From Psococerastis gibbosa (Eukaryota > Arthropoda > Insecta > Psocodea > Psocidae), in contig OZ020485.1 of NCBI GenBank assembly GCA_963971405.1, forward strand, positions 992,001 through 1,056,000: a stretch of 64,000 nt of DNA, given 5' to 3'. The notes beneath the pieces were generated by a model. It did not search any database, was not told where the DNA came from, and saw nothing but the letters and a program-made list of their open reading frames with translations. This document shows positions 35,158 to 47,849 of this stretch, piece after piece. Numbering within the stretch: the first letter of the stretch is position 1; every line of letters begins with the position of its first letter. The position numbers were made by a program, and so were the translations under genes.

Positions 35158-37634
35158 AAAGGTCTTGATATGACACGGGTGTCTTAATTTGGCTTATTTA
35201 GGCTCATTGTATTGTAATTAACATTGAGGAATTGCTCCTGCGTGTTCATCGGTGTAAATGTGGCTAAAAAAAATTCATTCGACAAGAATAAGAAAAATAG
35301 CTATTTACTTATTTTATTTTTTTAAAGGTTTTAAAAAGATATAGGTGTCTTAATTTTGCTTATTTTGGCTCAATGTATTGTACTTGACATTGAGAAATTG
35401 CTCCTGCGTGTTCATCGGTTTAAATGTTGCTAAAAAAAATTCATTCGACAAGAATAAAAAAAAGAGCTATTAACTTATTTTATTTTTTTTAAAGGTCTTG
35501 ATATGATAAGGGTGTCTTAATTTGGCTTATTTTGGCTCATTGTATTGTACTTAACATTGGGCAATTGCTCATGCGTGTTCATCGGTGTAAATGTAGCTAA
35601 AAAAAATTCATTCGACAAGAATAAGAAAAATAGCTATTTACTTATTTTATTTTTTTAAAGGTCTTAAAAATATATAGGTGTCTTAATTTTCCTTGTTTAG
35701 GTACACTGTGTAGTACTTAACATTGAGCAATTGCTCCTGCGTGTTCATCGGTGTAAATGTAGCTACAAAAAATTCATTCGACAAGAATACGAAAAATAGC
35801 TATATACTTATTTAATTTTTTTTAATAGTTATGAAATGATATGGGTGTCTTAATATTGCTTATTTTGACTCATTGTATTGTACTTAACATTGAGCAATTG
35901 CTCCTGCGTGTTCATCGGTTTAAATGCTGCTAAAAAAAATTCATTCGACAAGAATACGAAAAATAGCTATTTACTTATTTTATTTTTTTTAAAGGTCTTG
36001 ATATGACACGGGTGTCTTAATTTGGCTTATGTTTGCTCATTGTATTGTACTTGACATTGAGAAATTGCTCCTGCGTGTTCAACGGTTTAAATGTTGCTAA
36101 AAAAAATTCATTCGACAAGAATAAAAAAAATAGCTATTTACTTATTTTATTTTTTTTAAAGGTCTTGATATGATAAGGGTGTCTTAATTTGGCTTATTTT
36201 GGCTCATTGTATTGTACTTAACATTGAGCAATTGCTCCTGCGTGTTCATCGGTGTAAATGTAGCTAAAAAAAATTCATTCGACAAGAATAAGAAAAATAG
36301 CTATTTACTTATTTTATTTTTTTAAAGGTCTGAAAAAGATATAGGTGTCTTAATTTTCCTTGTTTAGGTACATTGTGTAGTACTTAACATTGAGCAATTG
36401 CTCCTGCGTGTTCATCGTTGTAAATGTAGCTACAAAAAATTCATTCGACAAGAATACGAAAAATAGCTATATACTTATTTTATTTTTTTTAATGGTCTTG
36501 AAATGATACGGGTGTCTCAATATTGCTTATTTTGACTCATTGTATTGTACTTAACATTGAGCAATTGCTCCTGTGTGTTCATCGGTTTAAATGTTGCTAA
36601 AAAAAATTCATTCGACAAGAATACGAAAAATAGCTCTATACTTATTTTATTTTTTTTAAAGGTCTTGATGTGACACGGGTGTCTTAATATGGCTTATTTT
36701 TGCTCATTGTATTGTAATTAACATTGAGCAATTGCTCCTGCGTGTTCATCGGTGTAAATGTAGCTAAAAAAAATTCATTCGACAAGTATAAGAAAAATAG
36801 CTATTTACTTATTTTATTTTTTTAAAGGTTTTAAAAAGATAAAGGTGTCTTAATTTTGCTTATTTTGGCTCATTGTATTGTACTTGACATTGAACAATTG
36901 CTCCTGCGTGTTCATCGGTTTAAATGTTGCTAAAAAAAATTCATTCGACAAGAATAAAAAAAATGGCTATTTACTTATTTTATTTTTTTTAAAGGTCTTG
37001 ATATGATAAGGGTGTCTTCATTTTGCTTATTTTGGCTCACGGTATTGTACTTAACATTGAGCAATTGCTCCTGCGAGTTCATCGGTGTAAATGTAGCTAA
37101 AAAAAATTCATTCGAAAAGAATAAGAAAAATAGCTATTTACTTATTTTATTTTTTTAAAGGTTTTAAAAAGATATAGGTGTCTTAATTTTGCTTATTTTG
37201 GCTCATTGTATTGTACTTGACATTGAACAATTGCTCCTGCGTGTTCATCGGTTTAAATGTTGCTAAAAAAAATTCATTCGACAAGAATAAAAAAAATGGC
37301 TATTTACTTATTTTATTTTTTTTAAAGGTCTTGATATGACAAGGGTGTCTTCATTTTGCTTATTTTGGCTCATTGTATTGAACTTAACATTGAGCAATTG
37401 CTCCTGCGTGTTCATCGGTAAATGTAGCTAAAAATAATTCATTCGACAAGAATAAGAAAAATAGCTATTAACTTATTTTATTTTTTTTAAAGGTTTTAAA
37501 AAGATATAGGTGTCTTAATTTTGCTTATTTTGGCTCAATGTATTGTACTTAACATTGAGCAATTGCTCCTGCGTGTTCATCGGTGTAAATGTAGCTAAAA
37601 AATATTCATTCGACAAGAATAAGAAAAATAGCTA

Positions 37635-37638
37635 AATA
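37635..37638 (+). repeat. Private 4-bp AATA insertion in one monomer
   Basis: The monomer reads AATAGCTAAATATTTAC where all relatives read AATAGCTATTTAC; the corresponding place in copy 1 (near 29,810) lacks it. The insertion lies in the centre of the AAATAGCTATTT palindrome and disrupts it. It is useful as a tag for the second macro-copy. Confidence 0.8.
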
Positions 37639-39379
37639 TTTACTTATTTTATTTTTTTAAAGGTCTTAAAAAGATATAGGTGTCTTAATTTTGCTTGTTT
37701 AGGTACATTGTGTAGGACTTATATACGATAATACGTTCATCGGTGTAAATGTAGCTACAAAAAATTCATTCGACAAGAATACGAAAAATAGCTATATACT
37801 TATTTAATTTTTTTTAATAGTTATGAAATGATATGGTTGTCTTAATATTGCTTATTTTGACTCATTGTATTGTACTTAACATTGAGCAATTGCTCCTGCG
37901 TGTTCATCGGTTTAAATGTTGCTAAAAAAAATTCATTCGACAAGAATAAGAAAAATAGCTATTTACTTATTTTATTTTTTTTAAAGGTCTTAAAAAGATA
38001 TAGGTGTCTTAATTTTGCTTATTTAGGCTCATTGTATTGTACTTAACATTGGCCACTTGCTCCTGCGTGTCCATCGGCGTAAATGTAGCTACAAAAAATT
38101 CATTCGACAAGAATACGAAAAATAGCTATATACTTATTTTATTTTTTTTAAAGGTCTTGATATGACACGGGTGTCTTAATTTGGCTTATTTAGGCTCACT
38201 GTATTGTAGTTAACATTGAGCAATTGCTCCTGCGTGTTCATCGGTGTAAATGTGGCTAAAAAAAATTCATTCGACAAGAATAAGAAAAATAGCTATTTAC
38301 TTATTTTATTTTTTTAAAGGTTTTAAAAAGATAAAGGTGTCTTAATTTTGCTTATTTTGGCTCACTGTATTGTACTTGACATTGAGAAATTGCTCCTGCG
38401 TGTTCAACGGTTTAAATGTTGCTAAAAAAAATTCATTCGACAAGAATAAAAAAAATAGCTATTTACTTATTTTTTTTTTTTTAAAGGTCTTGATATGATA
38501 AGGGTGTCTTAATTTGGCTTATTTTGGCTCATTGTATTGTACTTAACATTAAGCAATTGCTCCTGCGTGTTCATCGGTGTAAATGTAGCTAAAAAAAATT
38601 CATTCGACAAGAATGAGGAAAATAGCTATTTACTTATTTTATTTTTTTAAAGGTCTTAAAAAGATATAGGTGTCTTGATTTTCCTTGTTTAGGTACATTG
38701 TGTAGTACTTAACATTGAGCAATTGCTCCTGCGTGTTCATCGGTGTAAATGTAGCTGCAAAAAATTCATTCGACAAGAATACGAAAAATAGCTATATACT
38801 TATTTTATTTTTTTTAATGGTCTTGAAATGATACGGGTGTCTCAATATTGCTTATTTTGACTCATTGTATTGTACTTAACATTGAGCAATTGCTCCTGTG
38901 TGTTCATCGGTTTAAATGTTGCTAAAAAAAATTCATTCGACAAGAATACGAAAAATAGCTCTATACTTATTTTATTTTTTTTAAAGGTCTTGATGTGACA
39001 CGGGTGTCTTAGTATGGCTTATGTTTGCTCATTGTATTGTAATTAACATTGAGCAATTGCTCCTGCGTGTTCATCGGTGTAAATGTAGCTAAAAAAAATT
39101 CATTCGACAAGTATAAGAAAAATAGCTATTTACTTATTTTATTTTTTTAAAGGTTTTAAAAAGATAAAGGTGTCTTAATTTTGCTTATTTTGGCTCATTG
39201 TATTGTACTTGACATTGAACAATTGCTCCTGCGTGTTCATCGGTTTAAATGTTGCTAAAAAAAATTCATTCGACAAGAATAAAAAAAATGGCTATTTACT
39301 TATTTTATTTTTTTTAAAGGTCTTAAAAAGATATAGGTGTCTTAATTTTCCTTGTTTAGGTACATTGTGTAGTACTTAA

Positions 39380-42379
39380 CATTGAGCAATTGCTCCTGCG
39401 TGTTCATCGGTGTAAATGTAGCTGCAAAAAATTCATTCGACAAGAATACGAAAAATAGCTATATACTTATTTTATTCTTTTTAATGGTCTTGAAATGATA
39501 CGGGTGTCTCAATATTGCTTATTTTGACTCATTGTATTGTACTTAACATTGAGCAATTGCTCCTGTGTGTTCATCGGTTTAAATGTTGCTAAAAAAAATT
39601 CATTCGACAAGAATACGAAAAATAGCTCTATACTTATTTTATTTTTTTTAAAGGTCTTGATGTGACACGGGTGTCTTAATATGGCTTATTTTTGCTCATT
39701 GTATTGTAATTAACATTGAGCAATTGCTCCTGCGTGTTCATCGGTGTAAATGTAGCTAAAAAAAATTCATTCGACAAGTATAAGAAAAATAGCTATTTAC
39801 TTATTTTATTTTTTTAAAGGTTTTAAAAAGATAAAGGTGTCTTAATTTTGCTTATTTTGGCTCATTGTATTGTACTTGACATTGAACAATTGCTCCTGCG
39901 TGTTCATCGGTTTAAATGTTGCTAAAAAAAATTCATTCGACAAGAATAAAAAAAATGGCTATTTACTTATTTTATTTTTTTTAAAGGTCTTGATATGATA
40001 AGGGTGTCTTCATTTTGCTTATTTTTGCTCATGGTATTGTACATAACATTGAACAATTGCTCCTGCGAGTTCATCGGTGTAAATGTAGCTAAAAAAAATT
40101 CATTCGACAAGAATAAGAAAAATAGCTATTTACTTATTTTATTTTTTTAAAGGTTTTAAAAAGATATAGGTGTCTTAATTTTGCTTATTTTGGCTCATTG
40201 TATTGTACTTGACATTGAACAATTGCTCCTGCGTATTCATCGGTTTAAATGTTGCTAAAAAAAATTCATTCGACAAGAATAAAAAAAATGGCTATTTACT
40301 TATTTTATTTTTTTTAAAGGTCTTGATATGACAAGGGTGTCTTCATTTTGCTTATTTTGGCTCATTGTATTGAACTTAACATTGAGCAATTGCTCCTGCG
40401 TGTTCATCGGTAAATGTAGCTAAAAATAATTCATTCGACAAGAATAAGAAAAATAGCTATTTACTTATTTTATTTTTTTTAAAGGTTTTAAAAAGATATA
40501 GGTGTCTTTATTTTGCTTATTTTGGCTCAATGTATTGTACTTAACATTGAGCAATTGTTCCTGCGTGTTCATCGGTGTAAATGTAGCTAAAAAAAATTCA
40601 TTCGACAAGAATAAGAAAAATAGCTATTTACTTATTTTATTTTTTTTAAAGGTCTTAAAAAGATATAGGTGTCTTAATTTTGCTTATTTAGGCTCACTGT
40701 ATTGCAATTAACTTTGAGCAATTGCTCCTGCGTGTTCATCGGTGTAAATGTGGCTAAAAAAAATTCATTCGACAAGAATAAGGAAAATAGCTATTTACTT
40801 ATTTTATTTTTTTTAAAGGTTTTAAAAAGATATAGGTGTCTTAATTTTGCTTATTTTGGCTCAATGTATTGTACTTAACATTGAGCAATTGCTCCTGCGT
40901 GTTCATCGGTGTAAATGTAGCTGCAAAAAATTCATTCGACAAGAATACGAAAAATAGCTATATACTTATTTTATTTTTTTTAATGGTCTTGAAATGATAC
41001 GGGTGTCTCAATATTGCTTATTTTGACTCATTGTATTGTACTTAACATTGAGCAATTGCTCCTGTGTGTTCATCGGTTTAAATGTTGCTAAAAAAAATTC
41101 ATTCGACAAGAATACGAAAAATAGCTCTATACTTATTTTATTTTTTTTAAAGGTCTTGATGTGACACGGGTGTCTTAATATGGCTTATTTTTGCTCATTG
41201 TATTGTAATTAACATTGAGCAATTGCTCCTGCGTGTTCATCGGTGTAAATGTAGCTAAAAAAAATTCATTCGACAAGTATAAGAAAAATAGCTATTTACT
41301 TATTTTATTTTTTTAAAGGTTTTAAAAAGATAAAGGTGTCTTAATTTTGCTTATTTTGGCTCATTGTATTGTACTTGACATTGAACAATTGCTCCTGCGT
41401 GTTCATCGGTTTAAATGTTGCTAAAAAAAATTCATTCGACAAGAATAAAAAAAATGGCTATTTACTTATTTTATTTTTTTTAAAGGTCTTGATATGATAA
41501 GGGTGTCTTCATTTTGCTTATTTTGGCTCATGGTATTGTACATAACATTGAACAATTGCTCCTGCGAGTTCATCGGTGTAAATGTAGCTAAAAAAAATTC
41601 ATTCGACAAGAATAAGAAAAATAGCTATTTACTTATTTTATTTTTTTAAAGGTTTTAAAAAGATATAGGTGTCTTAATTTTGCTTATTTTGGCTCATTGT
41701 ATTGTACTTGACATTGAACAATTGCTCCTGCGTGTTCATCGGTTTAAATGTTGCTAAAAAAAATTCATTCGACAAGAATAAAAAAAATGGCTATTTACTT
41801 ATTTTATTTTTTTTAAAGGTCTTGATATGACAAGGGTGTCTTCATTTTGCTTATTTTGGCTCATTGTATTGAACTTAACATTGAGCAATTGCTCCTGCGT
41901 GTTCATCGGTAAATGTAGCTAAAAATAATTCATTCGACAAGAATAAGAAAAATAGCTATTTACTTATTTTATTTTTTTTAAAGGTTTTAAAAAGATATAG
42001 GTGTCTTTATTTTGCTTATTTTGGCTCAATGTATTGTACTTAACATTGAGCAATTGTTCCTGCGTGTTCATCGGTGTAAATGTAGCTAAAAAAAATTCAT
42101 TCGACAAGAATAAGAAAAATAGCTATTTACTTATTTTATTTTTTTTAAAGGTCTTAAAAAGATATAGGTGTCTTAATTTTGCTTATTTAGGCTCACTGTA
42201 TTGCAATTAACTTTGAGCAATTGCTCCTGCGTGTTCATCGGTGTAAATGTGGCTAAAAAAAATTCATTCGACAAGAATAAGGAAAATAGCTATTTACTTA
42301 TTTTATTTTTTTTAAAGGTTTTAAAAAGATATAGGTGTCTTAATTTTGCTTATTTTGGCTCAATGTATTGTACTTAACA
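39380..42379 (+). repeat. 9-monomer tandem duplication (2 x ~1,500 bp) inside macro-copy 2
   Basis: Copies are about 39,380-40,880 and 40,881-42,379. GTAGCTGCAAAAAATTC is near 39,418 and 40,918, GGCTCATGGTATTGTACAT near 40,028 and 41,525, CGGTAAATG near 40,408 and 41,907, and TTGCAATTAACTTTGAGC near 40,703 and 42,202. The junction lies in or next to GAGCAATTGCTCC: the first copy switches at TTG|CTCC where the second continues TTGTTCC. This duplication accounts for most of stretch C. Confidence 0.88.
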
Positions 42380-45300
42380 TTGAGCAATTGTTCCTGCGTG
42401 TTCATCGGTGTAAATGTAGCTAAAAAAAATTCATTCGACAAGAATAAGAAAAATAGCTATTTACTTATTTTATTTTTTTAAAGGTCTTAAAAAGATATAG
42501 GTGTCTTAATTTTGCTTATTTTGGCTCAATGTATTGTACTTAACATTGAGCAATTGTTCTTGCGTGTTCATCGGTGTAAATGTAGCTAAAAAAAATTCAT
42601 TCGACAAGAATAAGAAAAATAGCTATTTACTTATTTTATTTTTTTAAATGTCTTAAAAAGATATAGGTGTCTTAATTTTAATTATTTAGGCTCATTGTAT
42701 TGTACTTGACATTGGCCACTTGCTCCTGCGTGATCATCGGTGTAAATGTTGCTAAAAAAAAATTCATTCGACAAGAATAAGAAAAATAGCTATTTACTTA
42801 TTTTATTTTTTTAAATGTCTTAAAAAGATATAGGTGTCTTAATTTTGCTTGTTTAGGTACATTGTGTAGGACTTAACATTGAACAATTGCTCCTGCGTGT
42901 TCATCGGTGTAAATGTAGCTACAAAAAATTCATTCGACAAGAATACGATAATAGCTATATACTTATTTTATTTTTTTTAATGGTCTTGAAATGATATGGG
43001 TGTCTTAGTTTTGCTTATTTTGACTCACTGTATTGTACTTAACATTGAGCAATTGCTCCTGCGTGTTCATCGGAGTAAATGTAGCTAAACAAAATTCATT
43101 CGACAAGAATAAAAAAAATAGCTATTTACTTATTTTATTTTTTTTAAAGGTCTTAAAAAGATATAGGTGTCTAATTTTGCTTGTTTAGGCTCAATGTATT
43201 GTAATTAACATTGAGCAATTGCTCCTGCGTGTTCATCGGTGTAAATGTAGCTAAAAAAAATTCATTCGACAAGAATACGAAAAATAGCTATATACTTATT
43301 TTATTTTTTTTAAAGGTCTTGAAATGATATGGGTGTCTTAATTTTGCTTATTTTGGCTCATTGTATTGTACTTGACATTGAACAATTGCTCCTGCGTGTT
43401 CATCGGTTTAAATGTTGCTAAAAAAAATTCATTCGACAAGAAAAAAAAAATGGCTATTTACTTATTTTATTTTTTTTAAAGGTCTTGATAAGATAAGGGT
43501 GTCTTCATTTTGCTTATTTTGGCTCACTGTATTGTACTTAACATTGAGCAATTGCTCCTGCGAGTTCGTCGGTGTAAATGTAGCTAAAAAAAATTCATTC
43601 GACAAGAATAAGAAAAATAGCTATTTACTTATTTTATTTTTTTAAAGGTTTTAAAAAGATATAGGTGCCTTAATTTTGCTTATTTTGGCTCAATGTATTG
43701 TACTTAACAGTGAGCAATTGTTCCTGCGTGTTCATCGGTGTAAATGTAGCTAAAAAAAATTCATTCGACAAGAATAAGAAAAATAGCAATTTACTTATTT
43801 TATTTTTTTTAAATATCTTTAAAAGATATAGTCGTCTTAATTTTGCTTATAAGGGCTTACTGTATTGTATTTAACATTAGCCACTTGCTCCTGCGTGTTC
43901 ATCGGTGTAAATGTAGCTACCAAAAATTCATTCGACAAGAATACGAAAAATAGCTATATACTTATTTTATTTTTTTTAAAGGTCTTGATATGACACGGGT
44001 GTCTTAATTTGGCTTATTTTGGCTCACTGTATTGTAGTTAACATTGAGCAATTGCTCCTGCGTGTTCATCGGTGTAAATGTAGCTAAAAAAAATTCATTC
44101 GACAAGAAAAAGAAAAATAGCTAGTTACTTATTTTATTTTTTTAAAGGTTTTAAAAAGATATAGGTGTCTTAATTTTGCTTATTTTGGCTCATTGTATTG
44201 TACTTGACATTGAGCAATTGCTCCTGCGTGTTCATCGGTTTAAATGTTGCTAAAAAAAATTCATTCGGCAAGAATAAAAAAAATAGCTATTTACTTATTT
44301 TATTTTTTTTAAAGGTCTTGATATGATAAGGGTGTCTTAATTTTGCTTATTTTGGCTCATTGTATTAAACTTAACATTGAGCAATTGCTCCTGCGTGTTC
44401 ATCGGTGTAAATGTAGCTAAAAAAAATTCATTCGACAAGAATAAGAAAAATAGCTATTTACTTATTTTATTTTTTTTAAAGGTCTTAAAAATGTATAGGT
44501 GTCTTAATTTTGCTTATTTAGGCTCATTGTATTGTACTTAACATTGGCCACTTGCTCCTGCGTGTTCATCGGTGTAAATGTAGCTACAAAAAATTCATTC
44601 GACAAGAATACGAAAAATAGCTATATACTTATTTTTTTTTTTTTTTTAAAGGTCTTGATATGACACGGGTGTCTTAATTTGGCTTATTTAGGCTCATTGT
44701 ATTGTAATTAACATTGAGGAATTGCTCCTGCGTGTTCATCGGTGTAAATGTGGCTAAAAAAAATTCATTCGACAAGAATAAGAAAAATAGCTATTTACTT
44801 ATTTTATTTTTTTAAAGGTTTTAAAAAGATATAGGTGTCTTAATTTTGCTTATTTTGGCTCAATGTATTGTACTTGACATTGAGAAATTGCTCCTGCGTG
44901 TTCATCGGTTTAAATGTTGCTAAAAAAAATTCATTCGACAAGAATAAAAAAAAGAGCTATTTACTTATTTTATTTTTTTTAAAGGTCTTGATATGATAAG
45001 GGTGTCTTAATTTGGCTTATTTTGGCTCATTGTATTGTACTTAACATTGGGCAATTGCTCATGCGTGTTCATCGGTGTAAATGTAGCTAAAAAAAATTCA
45101 TTCGACAAGAATAAGAAAAATAGCTATTTACTTATTTTATTTTTTTAAAGGTCTTAAAAATATATAGGTGTCTTAATTTTCCTTGTTTAGGTACACTGTG
45201 TAGTACTTAACATTGAGCAATTGCTCCTGCGTGTTCATCGGTGTAAATGTAGCTACAAAAAATTCATTCGACAAGAATACGAAAAATAGCTATATACTTA

Positions 45301-45538
45301 TTTAATTTTTTTTAATAGTTATGAAATGATATGGGTGTCTTAATATTGCTTATTTTGACTCATTGTATTGTACTTAACATTGAGCAATTGCTCCTGCGTG
45401 TTCATCGGTTTAAATGCTGCTAAAAAAAATTCATTCGACAAGAATACGAAAAATAGCTATTTACTTATTTTATTTTTTTTAAAGGTCTTGATATGACACG
45501 GGTGTCTTAATTTGGCTTATGTTTGCTCATTGTATTGT

Positions 45539-46186
45539 AGTTAACATTGAGCAATTGCTCCTGCGTGTTCATCGGTAAATGTAGCTAAAAATAATTCATT
45601 CGACAAGAATAAAAAAAATGGCTATTTACTTATTTTATTTTTTTTAAAGGTCTTGATATGACAAGGGTGTCTTCATTTTGCTTATTTTGGCTCATTGTAT
45701 TGAACTTAACATTGAGCAATTGCTCCTGCGTGTTCATCGGTGTAAATGTAGCTAAAAAAAATTCATTCGACAAGAATAAGAAAAATAGCTATTTACTTAT
45801 TTTATTTTTTTAAAGGTCTTAAAAAGATATAGGTGTCTTAATTTTGCTTATTTTGGCTCAATGTATTGTAATTAACTTTGAGCAATTGCTCCTGCGTGTT
45901 CATCGGTGTAAATGTGGCTAAAAAAAATTCATTCGACAAGAATAAGGAAAATAGCTATTTACTTATTTTATTTTTTTTAAAGGTTTTAAAAAGATATAGG
46001 TGTCTTAATTTTGCTTATTTTGGCTCAATGTATTGTACTTAACATTGAGCAATTGTTCCTGCGTGTTCATCGGTGTAAATGTAGCTAAAAAAAATTCATT
46101 CGACAAGAATAAGAAAAATAGCTATTTACTTATTTTATTTTTTTAAAGGTCTTAAAAAGATATAGGTGTCTTAATTTTGCTTATTT
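45539..46186 (+). repeat. Mosaic linker of about four monomers
   Basis: At about 45,539 the B' match ends inside a monomer that continues with GTAGTTAAC and then joins CGGTAAATG / AAAATAATTC sequence to an AATAAAAAAAATGG monomer, a combination not seen elsewhere. It then follows the GACAAGGGTGTCTTC and TAATTAACTTTGAGC order known from about 41,830-42,330. No gene is seen. Confidence 0.75.
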
Positions 46187-47849
46187 TGGCTCAATGTATT
46201 GTACTTAACATTGAGCAATTGTTCTTGCGTGTTCATCGGTGTAAATGTAGCTAAAAAAAATTCATTCGACAAGAATAAGAAAAATAGCTATTTACTTATT
46301 TTATTTTTTTAAAGGTCTTAAAAAGATATAGGTGTCTTAATTTTGCTTATTTAGGCTCATTGTATTGTACTTAATATTGGCCACTTGCTCCTGCGTGTTC
46401 ATCGGTGTAAATGTTGCTAAAAAAAATTCATTCGACAAGAATAAAAAAAATAGCTATTTACTTATTTTATTTTTTTTAAAGGTCTTGATATTATAAGTGT
46501 GTCTTAATTGGCTTATTTTGGCTCAATGTATTGTACTTAACATTGAGCAATTGCTCCTGCGTGTTCATCGGTGTAAATGTAGCTAAAAAAAATTCATTCG
46601 ACAAGAATAAGAAAAATAGCTATTTACTTATTTTATTTTTTTAAAGGTCTTAAAAAGATATAGGTGTCTTAATTTTGCTTGTTTAGGTACATTGTGTAGG
46701 ACTTAACATTGAACAATTGCTCCTGCGTGTTCATCGGTGTAAATGTAGCTACAAAAAATTCATTCGACAAGAATACGAAAAATAGCTATATACTTATTTT
46801 ATTTTTTTTAATGGTCTTGAAATGATACGGGTGTCTCAATATTGCTTATTTTGACTCATTGTATTGTACTTAACATTGAGCAATTGCTCCTGTGTGTTCA
46901 TCGGTTTAAATAATGCTAAAAAAAATTCATTCGACAAGAATACGAAAAATAGCTCTATACTTATTTTATTTTTTTTAAAGGTCTTGATGTGACACGGGTG
47001 TCTTAATATGGCTTATTTTTGCTCATTGTATTGTAATTAACATTGAGCAATTGCTCCTGCGTGTTCATCGGTGTAAATGTAGCTAAAAAAAATTCATTCG
47101 ACAAGTATAAGAAAAATAGCTATTTACTTATTTTATTTTTTTAAAGGTTTTAAAAAGATAAAGGTGTCTTAATTTGGCTTATTTTGGCTCATTGTATTGT
47201 ACTTGACATTGAACAATTGCTCCTGCGTGTTCATCGGTTTAAATGTAGCTAAAAAAAATTCATTCGACAAGAATAAGAAAAATAGCTATTTACTTATTTT
47301 ATTTTTTTTAAGGTTTTAAAAAGATATAGGTGTCTTAATTTTGCTTATTTTGGCTCATTGTATTGTACTTGACATTGAACAATTGCTCCTGCGTGTTCAT
47401 CGGTTTAAATGTTGCTAAAAAAAATTCATTCGACAAGAATAAAAAAAATGGCTATTTACTTATTTTATTTTTTTTAAAGGTGTTGATATGACAAGGGTGT
47501 CTTCATTTTGCTTATTTTGGCTCATTGTATTGAACTTAACATTGAGCAATTGCTCCTGCGTGTTCATCGGTAAATGTAGCTAAAAATAATTCATTCGACA
47601 AGAATAAGAAAAATAGCTATTTACTTATTTTATTTTTTTTAAAGGTTTTAAAAAGATATAGGTGTCTTTATTTTGCTTATTTTGGCTCAATGTATTGTAC
47701 TTAACATTGAGCAATTGTTCCTGCGTGTTCATCGGTGTAAATGTAGCTAAAAAAAATTCATTCGACAAGAATAAGAAAAATAGCTATTTACTTATTTTAT
47801 TTTTTTTAAAGGTCTTAAAAAGATATAGGTGTCTTAATTTTGCTTATTT
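46187..47849 (+). repeat. 10-monomer HOR (1,663 bp), copy 1
   Basis: Markers repeat at 1,663 bp: GTTCTTGCG (46,221 and 47,884), GATATTATAAGTGTG (46,488 and 48,151), GGTTTAAATAATGC (near 46,900 and 48,565), and GGTGTTGATATGACAAGG (near 47,479 and 49,142). The last is a GGTCTT to GGTGTT change seen only in these two copies. Confidence 0.9.

Larger units (their letters stand above)
28217..36034 (+). repeat. 7.8-kb macro-repeat (~47 monomers), copy 1
   Basis: Part A (28,217-32,694) matches 36,035-40,518 at an offset of 7,818-7,824 bp. Part B (32,690-36,048) matches 42,180-45,538 at 9,490 bp. Markers: the scrambled monomer near 29,894, GAATGAGGAAAATAG near 30,790, GACAAGGGTGTCTTC with CGGTAAATG near 32,510, AATTATTTAGG near 33,190, GACAAGAAAAAAAAAATGG near 33,950, TATAAGGGCTTAC near 34,360, T16 near 35,142. 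At the A/B junction one monomer is a hybrid of two that are separate in the other copy. No gene is seen. Confidence 0.87.
36035..45538 (+). repeat. Macro-repeat copy 2, expanded to ~9.5 kb
   Basis: This holds A' (36,035-40,518), an extra ~1.66-kb stretch C (40,519-42,180) and B' (42,180-45,538). A' and B' keep the order of variants seen in copy 1 with few base differences. The change of offset from about 7,823 to 9,490 bp marks C as gained here, or lost in copy 1. The left junction near 36,035-36,050 lies in GGCTCATTGTATTGTAC, where B sequence passes into A' sequence. Confidence 0.87.
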
